From DATDCV01 sp036524155 (GTDB lineage Bacteria > Verrucomicrobiota > Verrucomicrobiia > Limisphaerales > UBA8199), in contig DATDCV010000303.1 in assembly GCA_036524155.1 (NCBI GenBank), forward strand, positions 1 through 13,878: 13,878 nt of DNA, in the 5' to 3' direction. The position numbers and the translations under genes were made by a program. This document shows positions 1 to 6,520 of the stretch, piece by piece. The stretch's first letter is position 1; each line of letters opens with the position of its first letter. The notes below the pieces were generated by a model. The model saw only the letters and a program-made list of their open reading frames with translations. It had not been told where the DNA came from and ran no database searches.

Positions 1-542
1 GAAATAAATTGGTCCATGATGCCGCAGGGCATGCCGGCGTACTCGTGTTCGGCTTTTTGGCAAAGGAGCGCCTTTTCGACGGGGTCGAGTTTTTGGCCGG
101 TCATCGCTTCGAGCAAGGTCGCCGTGGAAACCTCGAGGGCGGCGCTGCTTGAGAGGCCGCCGCCAAGCGGTACGGTCGAGTGAATGAGCGCATCAAACGC
201 CGGAATACGAACGCCGCGCGCCTGGAAACCGGCGATAACGCCCAGCGGGTAGTTGTACCAGGTCCCTTTTGCAGCGGGCTTGGGCGGTTTCGCCAGGTCG
301 ATCTCCACCGGCGCACCGCCGACCGTCGAGCGGAGGCCGATCTTGTGGTTTGCCGCGGCGGGCGCGGCGGCGATCACGGTGTAGCGGTCGATCGCCATCG
401 GGAACACGAAGCCGCCGTTGTAATCGGTGTGTTCGCCGATGACGTTGACGCGACCTGGAGCGGCGACGAGCCATTGGGGCTGACGCCCGCAGGTGCTGGT
501 GAATTGTTCGGCGACCTGATTGCCTAGCTCATTCAGCGACAT
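1..542 (-). CDS. galK: Galactokinase (N-terminal part, cut by window edge)
   Basis: GalK phosphorylates alpha-D-galactose with ATP to galactose-1-phosphate, the committing step of the Leloir pathway, in the cytoplasm. About 180 residues are visible, roughly the first half of a usual 380-residue enzyme; the remainder lies beyond base 1. The N-terminus carries the galactokinase signature GRVNVIGEHTDYNGG (about residues 31-45). The GHMP-kinase ATP loop PLGGGLSSSAA follows (about 126-136), then CGIMDQFIS at the edge, which contains the conserved region of the catalytic Asp. The frame is open throughout. The ATG at 542 gives the expected short lead-in (MSLNELGNQ) and lies 11 bases after the galM stop. 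No clear Shine-Dalgarno precedes it, so translation may be coupled to galM. It is the last visible gene of the symporter-galM-galK operon. Identification is strong; only the C-terminal half is unseen. Confidence 0.95.
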   Translation of the reverse strand, partial: MSLNELGNQVAEQFTSTCGRQPQWLVAAPGRVNVIGEHTDYNGGFVFPMAIDRYTVIAAAPAAANHKIGLRSTVGGAPVEIDLAKPPKPAAKGTWYNYPLGVIAGFQARGVRIPAFDALIHSTVPLGGGLSSSAALEVSTATLLEAMTGQKLDPVEKALLCQKAEHEYAGMPCGIMDQFI

Positions 543-553
543 AAAATCGGGTT

Positions 554-1594
554 TCAGGAATTGAGGAACGTATAAACGGTGCTTTGGCGGAAGGTTTGGC
601 CGGGGCGCAAAATGGTCGAGGGGAAGTTCGGATGGTTCACCGAGTCGGGAAAATGCTGGGTTTCGAGGCAAAAAGCGGAGTGGGTCCCGTAGACGATACC
701 ATACTTTCCAGTGAGAGAACCATCCAGGTAATTGGCGGTGTAGAGCTGGACACCCGGCTGGGTCGTGTGCACTTCCATGGTGCGCCCGGTGGCGGGCTCA
801 TGTACCCGCGCGGTGAGGGCCAGGCCCGACCCGCCGCGATTGACGATGTAGTTGTGATCGTAACCGGCCTTCGGGCCCACGACCGCCCTCATGCGGGAAC
901 CAATCGGAGCAGGAGTGGTGAAGTCCAGCGGCGTGCCTTTCACGGGCAGAATTTCACCAGTGGGGATCAACTGCATGTCCGTGGGCGTGTATTCGCTGGC
1001 AGCAATCATCATCACGTGGTCCAGGACGCTCCCGCTGCCGGCGAGGTTGAAGTAGGAATGATTGGTCAGGTTGATGGGCGTCAACTGGTCCGAAACGGCG
1101 GTGTAGTCGATCTGAAAGCCGTTCGCGTCGGTAAGCGTCATGAGCACCGTGACGTCCACTTTGCCGGGATACCCCTCTTCGCCGTCGGCGCTCGAATAGG
1201 AGAACTTAACGGCTGCGTCGGCCTGCGGTTCGGCGTGCCAGACAACCTTGTCGAAGCCTTTGAGCCCGCCGTGGAGGTGGTTGGGCCCGTTGTTGACGGC
1301 GAGTTGGTAGGTTTTTCCGTAGAGGGTGAAGTGGCCGCGGGCGATGCGATTGGCGACGCGGCCGACTGTGCAGCCGAAGAAGGGATGGCCTTTGAGGTAC
1401 TGACCCAGGTTATCGAAGCCCAGAACGACATCGCCGGTTTGGCCGGCGCGATCCGGCACATGCAGCTCGGTGATAATCGTGCCGTAAGTGATCACTTTGG
1501 CGACCAGGCCGTTCGCGTTGGTGAGGGTGTAGAGATCGACTGCCGTGCCGTCCGGCAGCGCGCCGAAGCTGGATTTTTCTGTCGTCGGTTTCAT
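554..1594 (-). CDS. galM: Aldose 1-epimerase (galactose mutarotase)
   Basis: GalM interconverts the beta and alpha anomers of galactose (and glucose), supplying the alpha form that galactokinase uses. From the ATG at 1594 the protein is 346 residues, the usual family size. Family landmarks appear in order: HPFFGCTVGRVANRI (70-84), NGPNHLHGG with the substrate-contacting His106/His108, LTNHSYFNL with the presumed catalytic acid His179, GYDHNYIV (244-251), PGVQLYTAN (280-288) and CLETQHFPDSVNHPNF with the presumed catalytic base Glu311. The frame is open upstream to a TTG at 1678, but the extra 28 residues resemble no part of the family and coincide with two DNA hairpins, so I prefer 1594. There is no signal peptide from this start, so it is probably cytoplasmic. 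It sits between the small membrane gene and galK, 11 bases from galK. Confidence 0.95.
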   Translation of the reverse strand: MKPTTEKSSFGALPDGTAVDLYTLTNANGLVAKVITYGTIITELHVPDRAGQTGDVVLGFDNLGQYLKGHPFFGCTVGRVANRIARGHFTLYGKTYQLAVNNGPNHLHGGLKGFDKVVWHAEPQADAAVKFSYSSADGEEGYPGKVDVTVLMTLTDANGFQIDYTAVSDQLTPINLTNHSYFNLAGSGSVLDHVMMIAASEYTPTDMQLIPTGEILPVKGTPLDFTTPAPIGSRMRAVVGPKAGYDHNYIVNRGGSGLALTARVHEPATGRTMEVHTTQPGVQLYTANYLDGSLTGKYGIVYGTHSAFCLETQHFPDSVNHPNFPSTILRPGQTFRQSTVYTFLNS

Positions 1595-1605
1595 AGTAAT
1601 AGATG

Positions 1606-1630
1606 GTTCGGCGCCTGTAGATGGCCGAAC
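1606..1630. repeat. Hairpin in the galM leader (7-bp stem)
   Basis: A perfect 7-base stem, GTTCGGC (1606-1612) and GCCGAAC (1624-1630), encloses an 11-base loop. It ends 11 bases upstream of the chosen galM ATG on the transcribed minus strand. It could influence galM translation or mRNA processing, or be part of a dispersed repeat. No T-run follows it, so it is not a classic intrinsic terminator. Confidence 0.6.
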
Positions 1631-1652
1631 AGTGCCCGCCGCTAAATCAGGG

Positions 1653-1669
1653 ACAGACAAGATGCCTGT
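1653..1669. repeat. Near-palindromic spacer element ACAGRCA-N3-TGCCTGT
   Basis: ACAGACA (1653-1659) and TGCCTGT (1663-1669) flank a 3-base loop and pair at 6 of 7 positions. On the minus strand it reads ACAGGCATCTTGTCTGT. From memory, ACAGGCATCTTGCCTGT-like sequences recur between genes in Verrucomicrobiota, so this may be one copy of a dispersed element. It lies in the 93-base spacer between the small membrane gene and galM, next to the hairpin at 1606-1630. Confidence 0.5.
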
Positions 1670-1687
1670 GCTGCGCAATCAACACGA

Positions 1688-1954
1688 CTAAGAACGCCGG
1701 CCGGCGGGATCTTGCGGCTTCGCCGCTTCATTCTGTGACCCGCCCTGTTCGGCGCCGCGGCCGCCACGGACCGCCATGATAAGCATCCAGCCGCCGAAGA
1801 CCACCAGCAACACGCCCCAATAGAGGTTGATATTGATCCCCAGCGAGGGTTTGTAGGTGTCCGGGCTGGAGCCCGTCGCCAACCCATAAATAACCAGCAG
1901 GGCGCCGATGAGGGAGAACATCAGGCCGATTGGCCAGCGGATATCGAGACCCAT
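1688..1954 (-). CDS. Small two-helix membrane protein, possible symporter partner
   Basis: This 88-residue protein has no function I can name. It has two hydrophobic helices, about residues 8-28 (PIGLMFSLIGALLVIYGLA) and 43-62 (NLYWGVLLVVFGGWMLIMAV). A short polar loop containing Pro and SLGININ joins them, and a hydrophilic, Gly/Arg/Gln-rich tail of about 25 residues follows. There is no signal-peptide cleavage pattern; both helices should stay in the inner membrane. The start at 1954 is well supported by an AAGGAA Shine-Dalgarno (1962-1967) 7 bases upstream, which begins 3 bases after the symporter stop. Only 16 bases separate the two genes, so they are almost certainly co-transcribed. Some SSS symporters are known to work with small membrane subunits (for example DUF4212 or DUF485 proteins); whether this one is such a partner is inference. 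Confidence 0.85.
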   Translation of the reverse strand: MGLDIRWPIGLMFSLIGALLVIYGLATGSSPDTYKPSLGININLYWGVLLVVFGGWMLIMAVRGGRGAEQGGSQNEAAKPQDPAGRRS

Positions 1955-1970
1955 AAATCAGTTCCTTTCT

Positions 1971-3899
1971 TTAGCGGAAAATCAGGTTCAACACGACGCA
2001 AGCGCCCAGCAGAATGATGCCGAGCGTTGCGGGACGAAGGTACCAGGCTTTCTCGTCGTCCTTAAGCTTAGGGGTGAGCGAGTAAACCAGGCCCTTGAGT
2101 TCCTCGTTGGTCTTGGTGCGGGCGGTAGCGAGCGAGATGACGACTGTCAGCGTGAAACAAACGATGAACGCAAAGCTGGCCAGCCAGAAGTTTTGGGCCA
2201 TCTCGCTCGGGAAGTACTTTACGACAGTGACGTAACCGCCCTTGACGCCCGGCAGGTTGCCGGTGGCCAGGGTCAGCGAATGAAACACGGCCGAGCTGCC
2301 GATCCCGCCGAACAGGCCGATGAAGGCGCCTGTGCCCGTGGTGCGGGCCCAGAACATGCCGAGCAGGAAGGTGGCGAAGAGCGGCGCGTTGACGAAACCG
2401 AACACGAGCTGGATGATATCCATCGCGTTGTTGTATTGCCGCGCGAAATAGGCGCAGGCGATGCTCAACAATATACCCACCACGGTGATGGCCTGGCCCA
2501 TGCGGAAGTAGTGCTGGTCGCTTTTGTTCGGGGCCATATAAGCCTGGTAGAGGTCATAGGTCCAGACGGTGTTAAAGGCGGTGACATTGCCGGCCATGCC
2601 GGACATGAACGACGCCAGCAGGGCGGTCAGCGCCAACCCGAGCAGGCCCGTCGGGCAATACTTCTTCACCAGCGAGAGGATGACGCCGTCGTAGTCGTAT
2701 TCGGCGATGGCGTTGTAGAGGCCCTCTTTGATCTGGGTATCGTTCAACTTGGGGCAATCTTTGATGAGAGTGGCGAGCTTTTGCTCGTTCATTTTCTTGC
2801 CCATCGCCGCGGTCACGCTCTTCGCTGCCGCTGCCGGGTCAAGGTTAACGGAGCTTTTAACCAGCCCGGTGGCGTTGGCATAGACTTGCTCGCTGAGAAT
2901 CGGCGGCGGGATCCGGTAATTCTTGCTGGGCATCGAGGTCAGGGCGACGGCGATCATGCCCGGAACGATGACCAGCATCGGGAACAGCATCTTCGGCACT
3001 GCAGCGATCAAGGGAGTGCGCCGGGCGGCGCCCATATTCCTGGCTGCCATGGCGCGCTGCACGACGAGGAAGTTGGTGCACCAGTAGCCGAACGACAGCA
3101 CGAACCCGAGGCCGAACACCATCGCGAAAAGGTCAACGCCCATCGGGTTGGCCGAGGAGCCGCCCAGCAGCGGTTTCCACGCGCTGGTCCACGCATCCGG
3201 GGCGAACGGCTTTGCTCCGAGGTTCAGCGCGGCCGGGTCCTGCGCGACCGTTTGGAGCGAGCTGTTCATCGCGCCCCAGCCGCCGACGTCCTTCAGCCCG
3301 AGGTAAACCACCGGCGCGAAGCCCAGCACGATCATGAAGAACTGCAGCACCTCGGTGTAAATCGCCGAGGTCAGCCCGCCTTTCAAAACGTACACCAGCA
3401 CCACGGCGGAGCAGATCCATAATGCCAGGTGATAATTCCAGCCCAGCAGTTGGTTGAGCAGCTTGGCCAGCGCGTTCATCGAAATGCCGGACGCGAACAC
3501 GGTCATTACCGCGAACGCAATCGAGTTGAGCGCCCGCACGCGCTCGTCGAACCGCATCTTGAGGTACTCGGGCACGGACCGCGCCTTGGAGCCGTAGTAA
3601 AACGGCATCATAAAGATGGCGAGGAAGATCATCGCGGGGATCGCGCCGACCCAGTAGAAATGGCACGTCGCGATGCCGTATTTCGCGCCGCTCGCGGCCA
3701 TACCGACCAGCTCGAGCGCGCCCAGGTTGGCGGAGATGAACGCGAGTCCGGTGACCCACGCGGGGATTGACCGGCCCGAGGTCAGGAAGTCCGAGGAGCT
3801 CTTCAGATACCGTCTCAACGCGAAGCCGATGCCGACCACAAAACTCACGTAGATGAGCAGGATGGCGTAATCAAGAAAGCCGAGTTGGGCGCTGTGCAT
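1971..3899 (-). CDS. SSS-family sodium:solute (galactose/glucose-type) symporter
   Basis: This is an inner-membrane sodium-coupled transporter of the solute:sodium symporter family (SLC5/SGLT-like), 642 residues, with about 13-14 predicted helices. The N-terminus matches the family core: TM1 (about 10-28), then DFLTSGRSIPAWVTGLAFISANLGALELVGMAASG (37-71), then the MPFYYGSKARSVPEYLKMRF loop (98-117). The later core helix GLALTALLASFMSGMAGNVTAFNT (421-444) corresponds to the vSGLT helix carrying the Na2-site serines. Here the second of that Ser-Ser pair appears to be Gly434 beside Ser433 (alignment by eye). Residues about 322-405 form a long polar, Lys-rich stretch between two helices, longer than in vSGLT. 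Galactose or glucose as substrate is inferred from galM and galK downstream. The ATG at 3899 lies about 20 bases after the predicted transcription start and has no Shine-Dalgarno. Confidence 0.92.
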   Translation of the reverse strand: MHSAQLGFLDYAILLIYVSFVVGIGFALRRYLKSSSDFLTSGRSIPAWVTGLAFISANLGALELVGMAASGAKYGIATCHFYWVGAIPAMIFLAIFMMPFYYGSKARSVPEYLKMRFDERVRALNSIAFAVMTVFASGISMNALAKLLNQLLGWNYHLALWICSAVVLVYVLKGGLTSAIYTEVLQFFMIVLGFAPVVYLGLKDVGGWGAMNSSLQTVAQDPAALNLGAKPFAPDAWTSAWKPLLGGSSANPMGVDLFAMVFGLGFVLSFGYWCTNFLVVQRAMAARNMGAARRTPLIAAVPKMLFPMLVIVPGMIAVALTSMPSKNYRIPPPILSEQVYANATGLVKSSVNLDPAAAAKSVTAAMGKKMNEQKLATLIKDCPKLNDTQIKEGLYNAIAEYDYDGVILSLVKKYCPTGLLGLALTALLASFMSGMAGNVTAFNTVWTYDLYQAYMAPNKSDQHYFRMGQAITVVGILLSIACAYFARQYNNAMDIIQLVFGFVNAPLFATFLLGMFWARTTGTGAFIGLFGGIGSSAVFHSLTLATGNLPGVKGGYVTVVKYFPSEMAQNFWLASFAFIVCFTLTVVISLATARTKTNEELKGLVYSLTPKLKDDEKAWYLRPATLGIILLGACVVLNLIFR

Positions 3900-3926
3900 A
3901 AATTCGGTTTGCTGACTGCTGGCAAG

Positions 3927-3955
3927 GTTTTAGGGATTTTCGGAGTCAATGTCAA
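3927..3955 (-). promoter_or_regulatory. Sigma70-type promoter of the galactose operon
   Basis: On the minus strand, a perfect -35 box TTGACA (3955-3950) is followed by a 17-base spacer and the -10 box TAAAAC (3932-3927), which matches TATAAT at 4 of 6 positions. Transcription would start near 3920, giving a leader of about 20 bases before the symporter ATG. This is the clearest promoter in the window. Confidence 0.7.
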
Positions 3956-3969
3956 TTCCGGCGGACAGC

Positions 3970-3985
3970 GCAAAAGCACTTTGGC
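3970..3985. promoter_or_regulatory. Candidate operator dyad upstream of the galactose promoter
   Basis: GCAAAAG (3970-3976), CA, CTTTGGC (3979-3985) form an imperfect palindrome with 6 of 7 pairs. It lies 14 bases upstream of the -35 box of the galactose operon and between the two divergent promoters. Position and symmetry fit a regulator site, perhaps for an activator or a LacI-type protein, but no regulator gene is in the window. Confidence 0.35.
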
Positions 3986-4007
3986 AACCGGGCCTCCGTT
4001 CGTCGCA

Positions 4008-4036
4008 TTGAATTTGCCTGGCGCTCGCCCTACACT
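4008..4036 (+). promoter_or_regulatory. Sigma70-type promoter for the nucleotidyltransferase remnant
   Basis: TTGAAT (4008-4013), a 17-base spacer and TACACT (4031-4036) fit a sigma70 promoter moderately. Transcription would begin near 4043, within a few bases of the GTG at 4045, so the message would be practically leaderless. It is divergent from the galactose promoter, with 52 bases between the two -35 boxes. Confidence 0.45.
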
Positions 4037-4044
4037 CGTGAAGC

Positions 4045-4322
4045 GTGGATGCCGCAACTATCAAGAGCGCTCTGGCCGATGTTTCCACCGAGAAGGACCA
4101 GACCGTCAAGAGCCTCAAGCTGGCTTCACTTTGCTCCGCGCTGTGGTCAGGGCATGGGGTTGACCTGGTGGTGGTCGGCGGCTCGGCGATCGAGTTATTG
4201 ACCGAAGGAGCGTATGCCTCGGGGGACCTGGACCTGTGCCATGTAATGTTAAGGAGTGCAGGTCCCTGGCAAGACAAGTTGCCAATGAACTCAGGCTCAA
4301 AAGTCCCATCGATCCCGATTGA
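4045..4322 (+). pseudogene. Nucleotidyltransferase-like gene with internal deletion
   Basis: From a GTG at 4045, the first 65 or so residues read like the N-terminus of a MNT-type nucleotidyltransferase/DUF protein. They include LKLASLCSALWSGHGVDLVVVGGSAIELLTEGAYASGDLDL, with the GGS and DxD elements typical of the fold. After about 4240 this frame becomes unconvincing and runs to 4494 as an Arg-rich stretch. In another frame, from about 4245, the sequence encodes NVKECRSLARQVANELRLKSPIDPD and stops at 4320-4322; this resembles how I remember proteins of this kind ending. The simplest reading is a deletion of the gene's middle, out of frame, leaving the two ends joined near 4240-4248. The family recollection is unverified. 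The alternative is an intact 149-residue ORF (4045-4494) of unknown function. The promoter at 4008-4036 still looks usable. Confidence 0.55.
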
Positions 4323-4581
4323 AGGCTCGCTGAGCTACGTGGCCTGGCTGCAAGGAAGACGCTACCGCCGCGAGATCAGCAAGCAGGTGGCGCCCGGAGT
4401 GATTCGCCGCCGTCGCAGCTCCAGCGACCGCCGGCTGAGGCGGCTTTTCAAGGGCGAGCGTGGGATGCCCTTCACACCGACTGAAAAGCTGTGATCGGCT
4501 TCGGGCAAACGCGCAGGGATGAAGATCCGTCGTGCCGGGAAATCAGTTGATCCGTCTGCGCGCCTGCCGCACCTTCCGCCG
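4323..4581 (+). other. Spacer before panC, no convincing gene
   Basis: These 259 bases are covered on the plus strand by the Arg-rich tail of the longer ORF ending at 4494 and by a possible N-terminal extension of panC from an ATG at 4519. Neither resembles a known domain. The only structure I see is the terminator-like hairpin at 4428-4448. No clear panC promoter is visible. Confidence 0.5.
4428..4448 (+). terminator. Weak intrinsic terminator-like hairpin
   Basis: CCGCC (4428-4432), a 6-base loop and GGCGG (4439-4443) are followed directly by CTTTT. The stem is short but entirely GC and the T-run is brief. It could end the nucleotidyltransferase-remnant transcript before panC. In GC-rich DNA such a stem can also arise by chance. 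Confidence 0.35.
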
Positions 4582-5448
4582 ATGCGAATTGTAAGGTCCG
4601 TAGCCGCGATGCAGCGGCTGGCCCTGCGCTGGCGGCGCGAAGGCCAGCGGATCGGGCTTGTGCCGACGATGGGTTATCTGCATGAAGGCCACCTGAGCCT
4701 GGTGCGACGCGCCCGGCAGCTCGTTAGCTCGCGCGGCAAGGTCGCTGTCAGCATCTACGTGAACCCGACGCAGTTTGGTCCGACCGAAGATTTTTCCCGG
4801 TATCCACGCGACCTGAGCCGCGACCTGAGACTGTGCCGGGCCGAAGGTGTGGATGCGGTGTTTGTGCCGACGGATAAAGAGATGTATCCGGCCGGAAAAG
4901 CCGGGTTCAGCACATTCGTGGTTGAGGAAACGCTCTCAAAGAGCATGGAAGGCGCCTCACGGCCCACCCATTTTCGGGGCGTAACCACCGTGGTCGCCAA
5001 GTTATTGAACATTGTGCAGCCGCAGGTTGCGGTCTTCGGCGCCAAGGATTTTCAGCAGGCTGCCATTGTGCGGCGCATGGTGCGCGACCTGAACCAGCCA
5101 GTCGAGGTAGAGGTCGCCCCGATTTTCCGTGAGGCCGACGGATTGGCAATGAGTTCGCGGAACAAATACCTGGCGGGAGATTTGCGCCGGCAAGCCACGG
5201 TGCTGTGGAAATCGCTGCAGGAGGTGGCAGCGATGGTGCGTGGTTCCGCCGGCCCGGTGCTCGCTTCGCGCCTGCGCAGAGTGGTGGAAAAAAAGATCGC
5301 GAGCGAGCCGGACGCGCGCCTGGACTACGTCGAGTTTTTCGACCCGGAGACGCTTTTGCCAATGCGGAAGGTTAGCCGTGGCGCCCAGGTTGCCCTGGCC
5401 GTCTTCGTCGGAAAAACCCGGCTGATCGACAATCTGAGGCTTAGCTGA
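4582..5448 (+). CDS. panC: Pantothenate synthetase (pantoate--beta-alanine ligase)
   Basis: PanC joins pantoate and beta-alanine at the cost of ATP (via pantoyl-adenylate) to make pantothenate, the coenzyme A precursor, in the cytoplasm. From the ATG at 4582 the protein is 288 residues, close to the 283 of E. coli. All landmarks are present: VPTMGYLHEGH with the nucleotide-binding HxGH at 34-37, SIYVNPTQFGPTEDFSRYPRD (57-77), RPTHFRGVTTVV (127-138), VFGAKDFQQ (151-159) and the KMSKS-like MSSRNKYL (190-197). An ATG at 4519 would add 21 residues (MKIRRAGKSVD...) that precede the usual start MRIVRS, so I chose 4582. Neither start has a well-spaced Shine-Dalgarno. No panB or panD is visible nearby. 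Its stop overlaps that of the convergent oxidoreductase by 8 bases. Confidence 0.95.
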   Translation: MRIVRSVAAMQRLALRWRREGQRIGLVPTMGYLHEGHLSLVRRARQLVSSRGKVAVSIYVNPTQFGPTEDFSRYPRDLSRDLRLCRAEGVDAVFVPTDKEMYPAGKAGFSTFVVEETLSKSMEGASRPTHFRGVTTVVAKLLNIVQPQVAVFGAKDFQQAAIVRRMVRDLNQPVEVEVAPIFREADGLAMSSRNKYLAGDLRRQATVLWKSLQEVAAMVRGSAGPVLASRLRRVVEKKIASEPDARLDYVEFFDPETLLPMRKVSRGAQVALAVFVGKTRLIDNLRLS

Positions 5449-6511
5449 GCCCGAACTCTTTCCGGTTTTGGTCGCAGGAGACGAGTACCTTCCGGGCGTC
5501 GACTTTGGCCTTGAGCAGGGCTTGTTCGTCCGCTCCCTCGGAGAGTGGCAGGGCGACCTGGCCGCCGAGCGCGGCACTGCGCTGCATCGCGAGCATGATC
5601 TCCGCGCCCAGCGCGGCGTGGTCGAAGTTGCACTGGTGGACTTTCTTCCCGTCAAGCCAATCAGCCATTTCCTGGATGTAAGGCGGCATGTCGAGGTCGT
5701 AATTCATCGCGCCTTCGCCGGTTTGGAAGCCGCCGGTTTTGGTGACAGCCCGCCAGCCGCCGTTGGTGAGGACCTCGGCGAAACCGTCGGTGCCCTGGGC
5801 GCCGATGCGGTTCTTGCCCCACCATTTGGCGACTTCGGGTTGGTCGGGAGCCCCCGCGCCGCATTCGTAGACTCCGCGCACGCCGTTGGCGAACTGGACA
5901 AACCCAGCGATGTAGTCGGGCGACGGGTGGTTGTCTGTGAATTTGGAGGCGCCAGCGGCCTGAGCGATGGCCCACGCGCCCGGGACATAGTCGTTGAACC
6001 AACAGGTGTAATCGATGAGGTGCGAGAGCATGTGAGTCATCCAGCCGGTGGCGCTGCCGTACACGGTGTGCACGCGGCCCAGCGCGCCGCTGGCGATGAT
6101 CTCCTTCACCTTCTGGTAATGTTTTCCGTAACGGTGCTGGTGGCTGACGACAGCTTTCGCGCCGGCTTTATTGAGCAGGTCGCGGATGGCAAACAGCTCA
6201 GCGCTGGTCAACGCCACCGGTTTCTCGAACGCGACGAGCCGGGCGCCGGCATCGACGGCTGCTTTGATGAACGGCGTTCGCAAATGCGGCAGAGTGCAAA
6301 AACAGAACACATCCGGTTTCACGGCCCGGGCGAGCGCCGCGGCGTCTGTTCCTTTTTGCGGGTTGCCGAGTTTGGCGGCGGCGTCATCGAGGCGTTTCTG
6401 GTCGATGTCGCAGATGCCGGTGACTTTGAAACTCGGGTTGGCATTGAACGCGGCGGCGTGATGCATGCCGCGCTTGCCCATGCCGACGACGAGGACGGAG
6501 TAGGTGGACAT
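5441..6511 (-). CDS. Gfo/Idh/MocA-family NAD(P)-dependent oxidoreductase
   Basis: This 356-residue cytoplasmic protein belongs to the Gfo/Idh/MocA family, which oxidises or reduces a hydroxyl of sugars, sugar nucleotides or inositols. The N-terminal Rossmann fold shows VLVVGMGKRGMHH (6-18), with the GxGxxG-type loop at 10-15. Acidic Asp35 at the end of the second strand (GICDID) suggests NAD rather than NADP. The family EKP motif is at 96-98, with presumed catalytic Lys97. HMLSHLIDYTCWF (160-172) sits where the family's Asp/His active-site motif lies. The length is typical. It lies downstream of a DegT-family aminotransferase on the same strand, separated by 110 bases filled with octamer repeats. 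Such pairs often make 3-amino sugars (oxidation, then transamination), but the substrate cannot be told here. No Shine-Dalgarno precedes the ATG. Confidence 0.9.
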   Translation of the reverse strand: MSTYSVLVVGMGKRGMHHAAAFNANPSFKVTGICDIDQKRLDDAAAKLGNPQKGTDAAALARAVKPDVFCFCTLPHLRTPFIKAAVDAGARLVAFEKPVALTSAELFAIRDLLNKAGAKAVVSHQHRYGKHYQKVKEIIASGALGRVHTVYGSATGWMTHMLSHLIDYTCWFNDYVPGAWAIAQAAGASKFTDNHPSPDYIAGFVQFANGVRGVYECGAGAPDQPEVAKWWGKNRIGAQGTDGFAEVLTNGGWRAVTKTGGFQTGEGAMNYDLDMPPYIQEMADWLDGKKVHQCNFDHAALGAEIMLAMQRSAALGGQVALPLSEGADEQALLKAKVDARKVLVSCDQNRKEFGLS

Positions 6512-6520
6512 AGCGAGATG

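Noticed and set aside
584..1645. 353-residue open frame on the plus strand opposite galM
   Set aside because: It lies antisense to galM, which shows all family motifs; its own translation matches nothing I know and looks like a GC-rich shadow.
1908..3422. 504-residue open frame on the plus strand opposite the symporter
   Set aside because: The product is rich in His, Arg, Gln and Glu with no recognisable fold, while the minus strand encodes a clear symporter.
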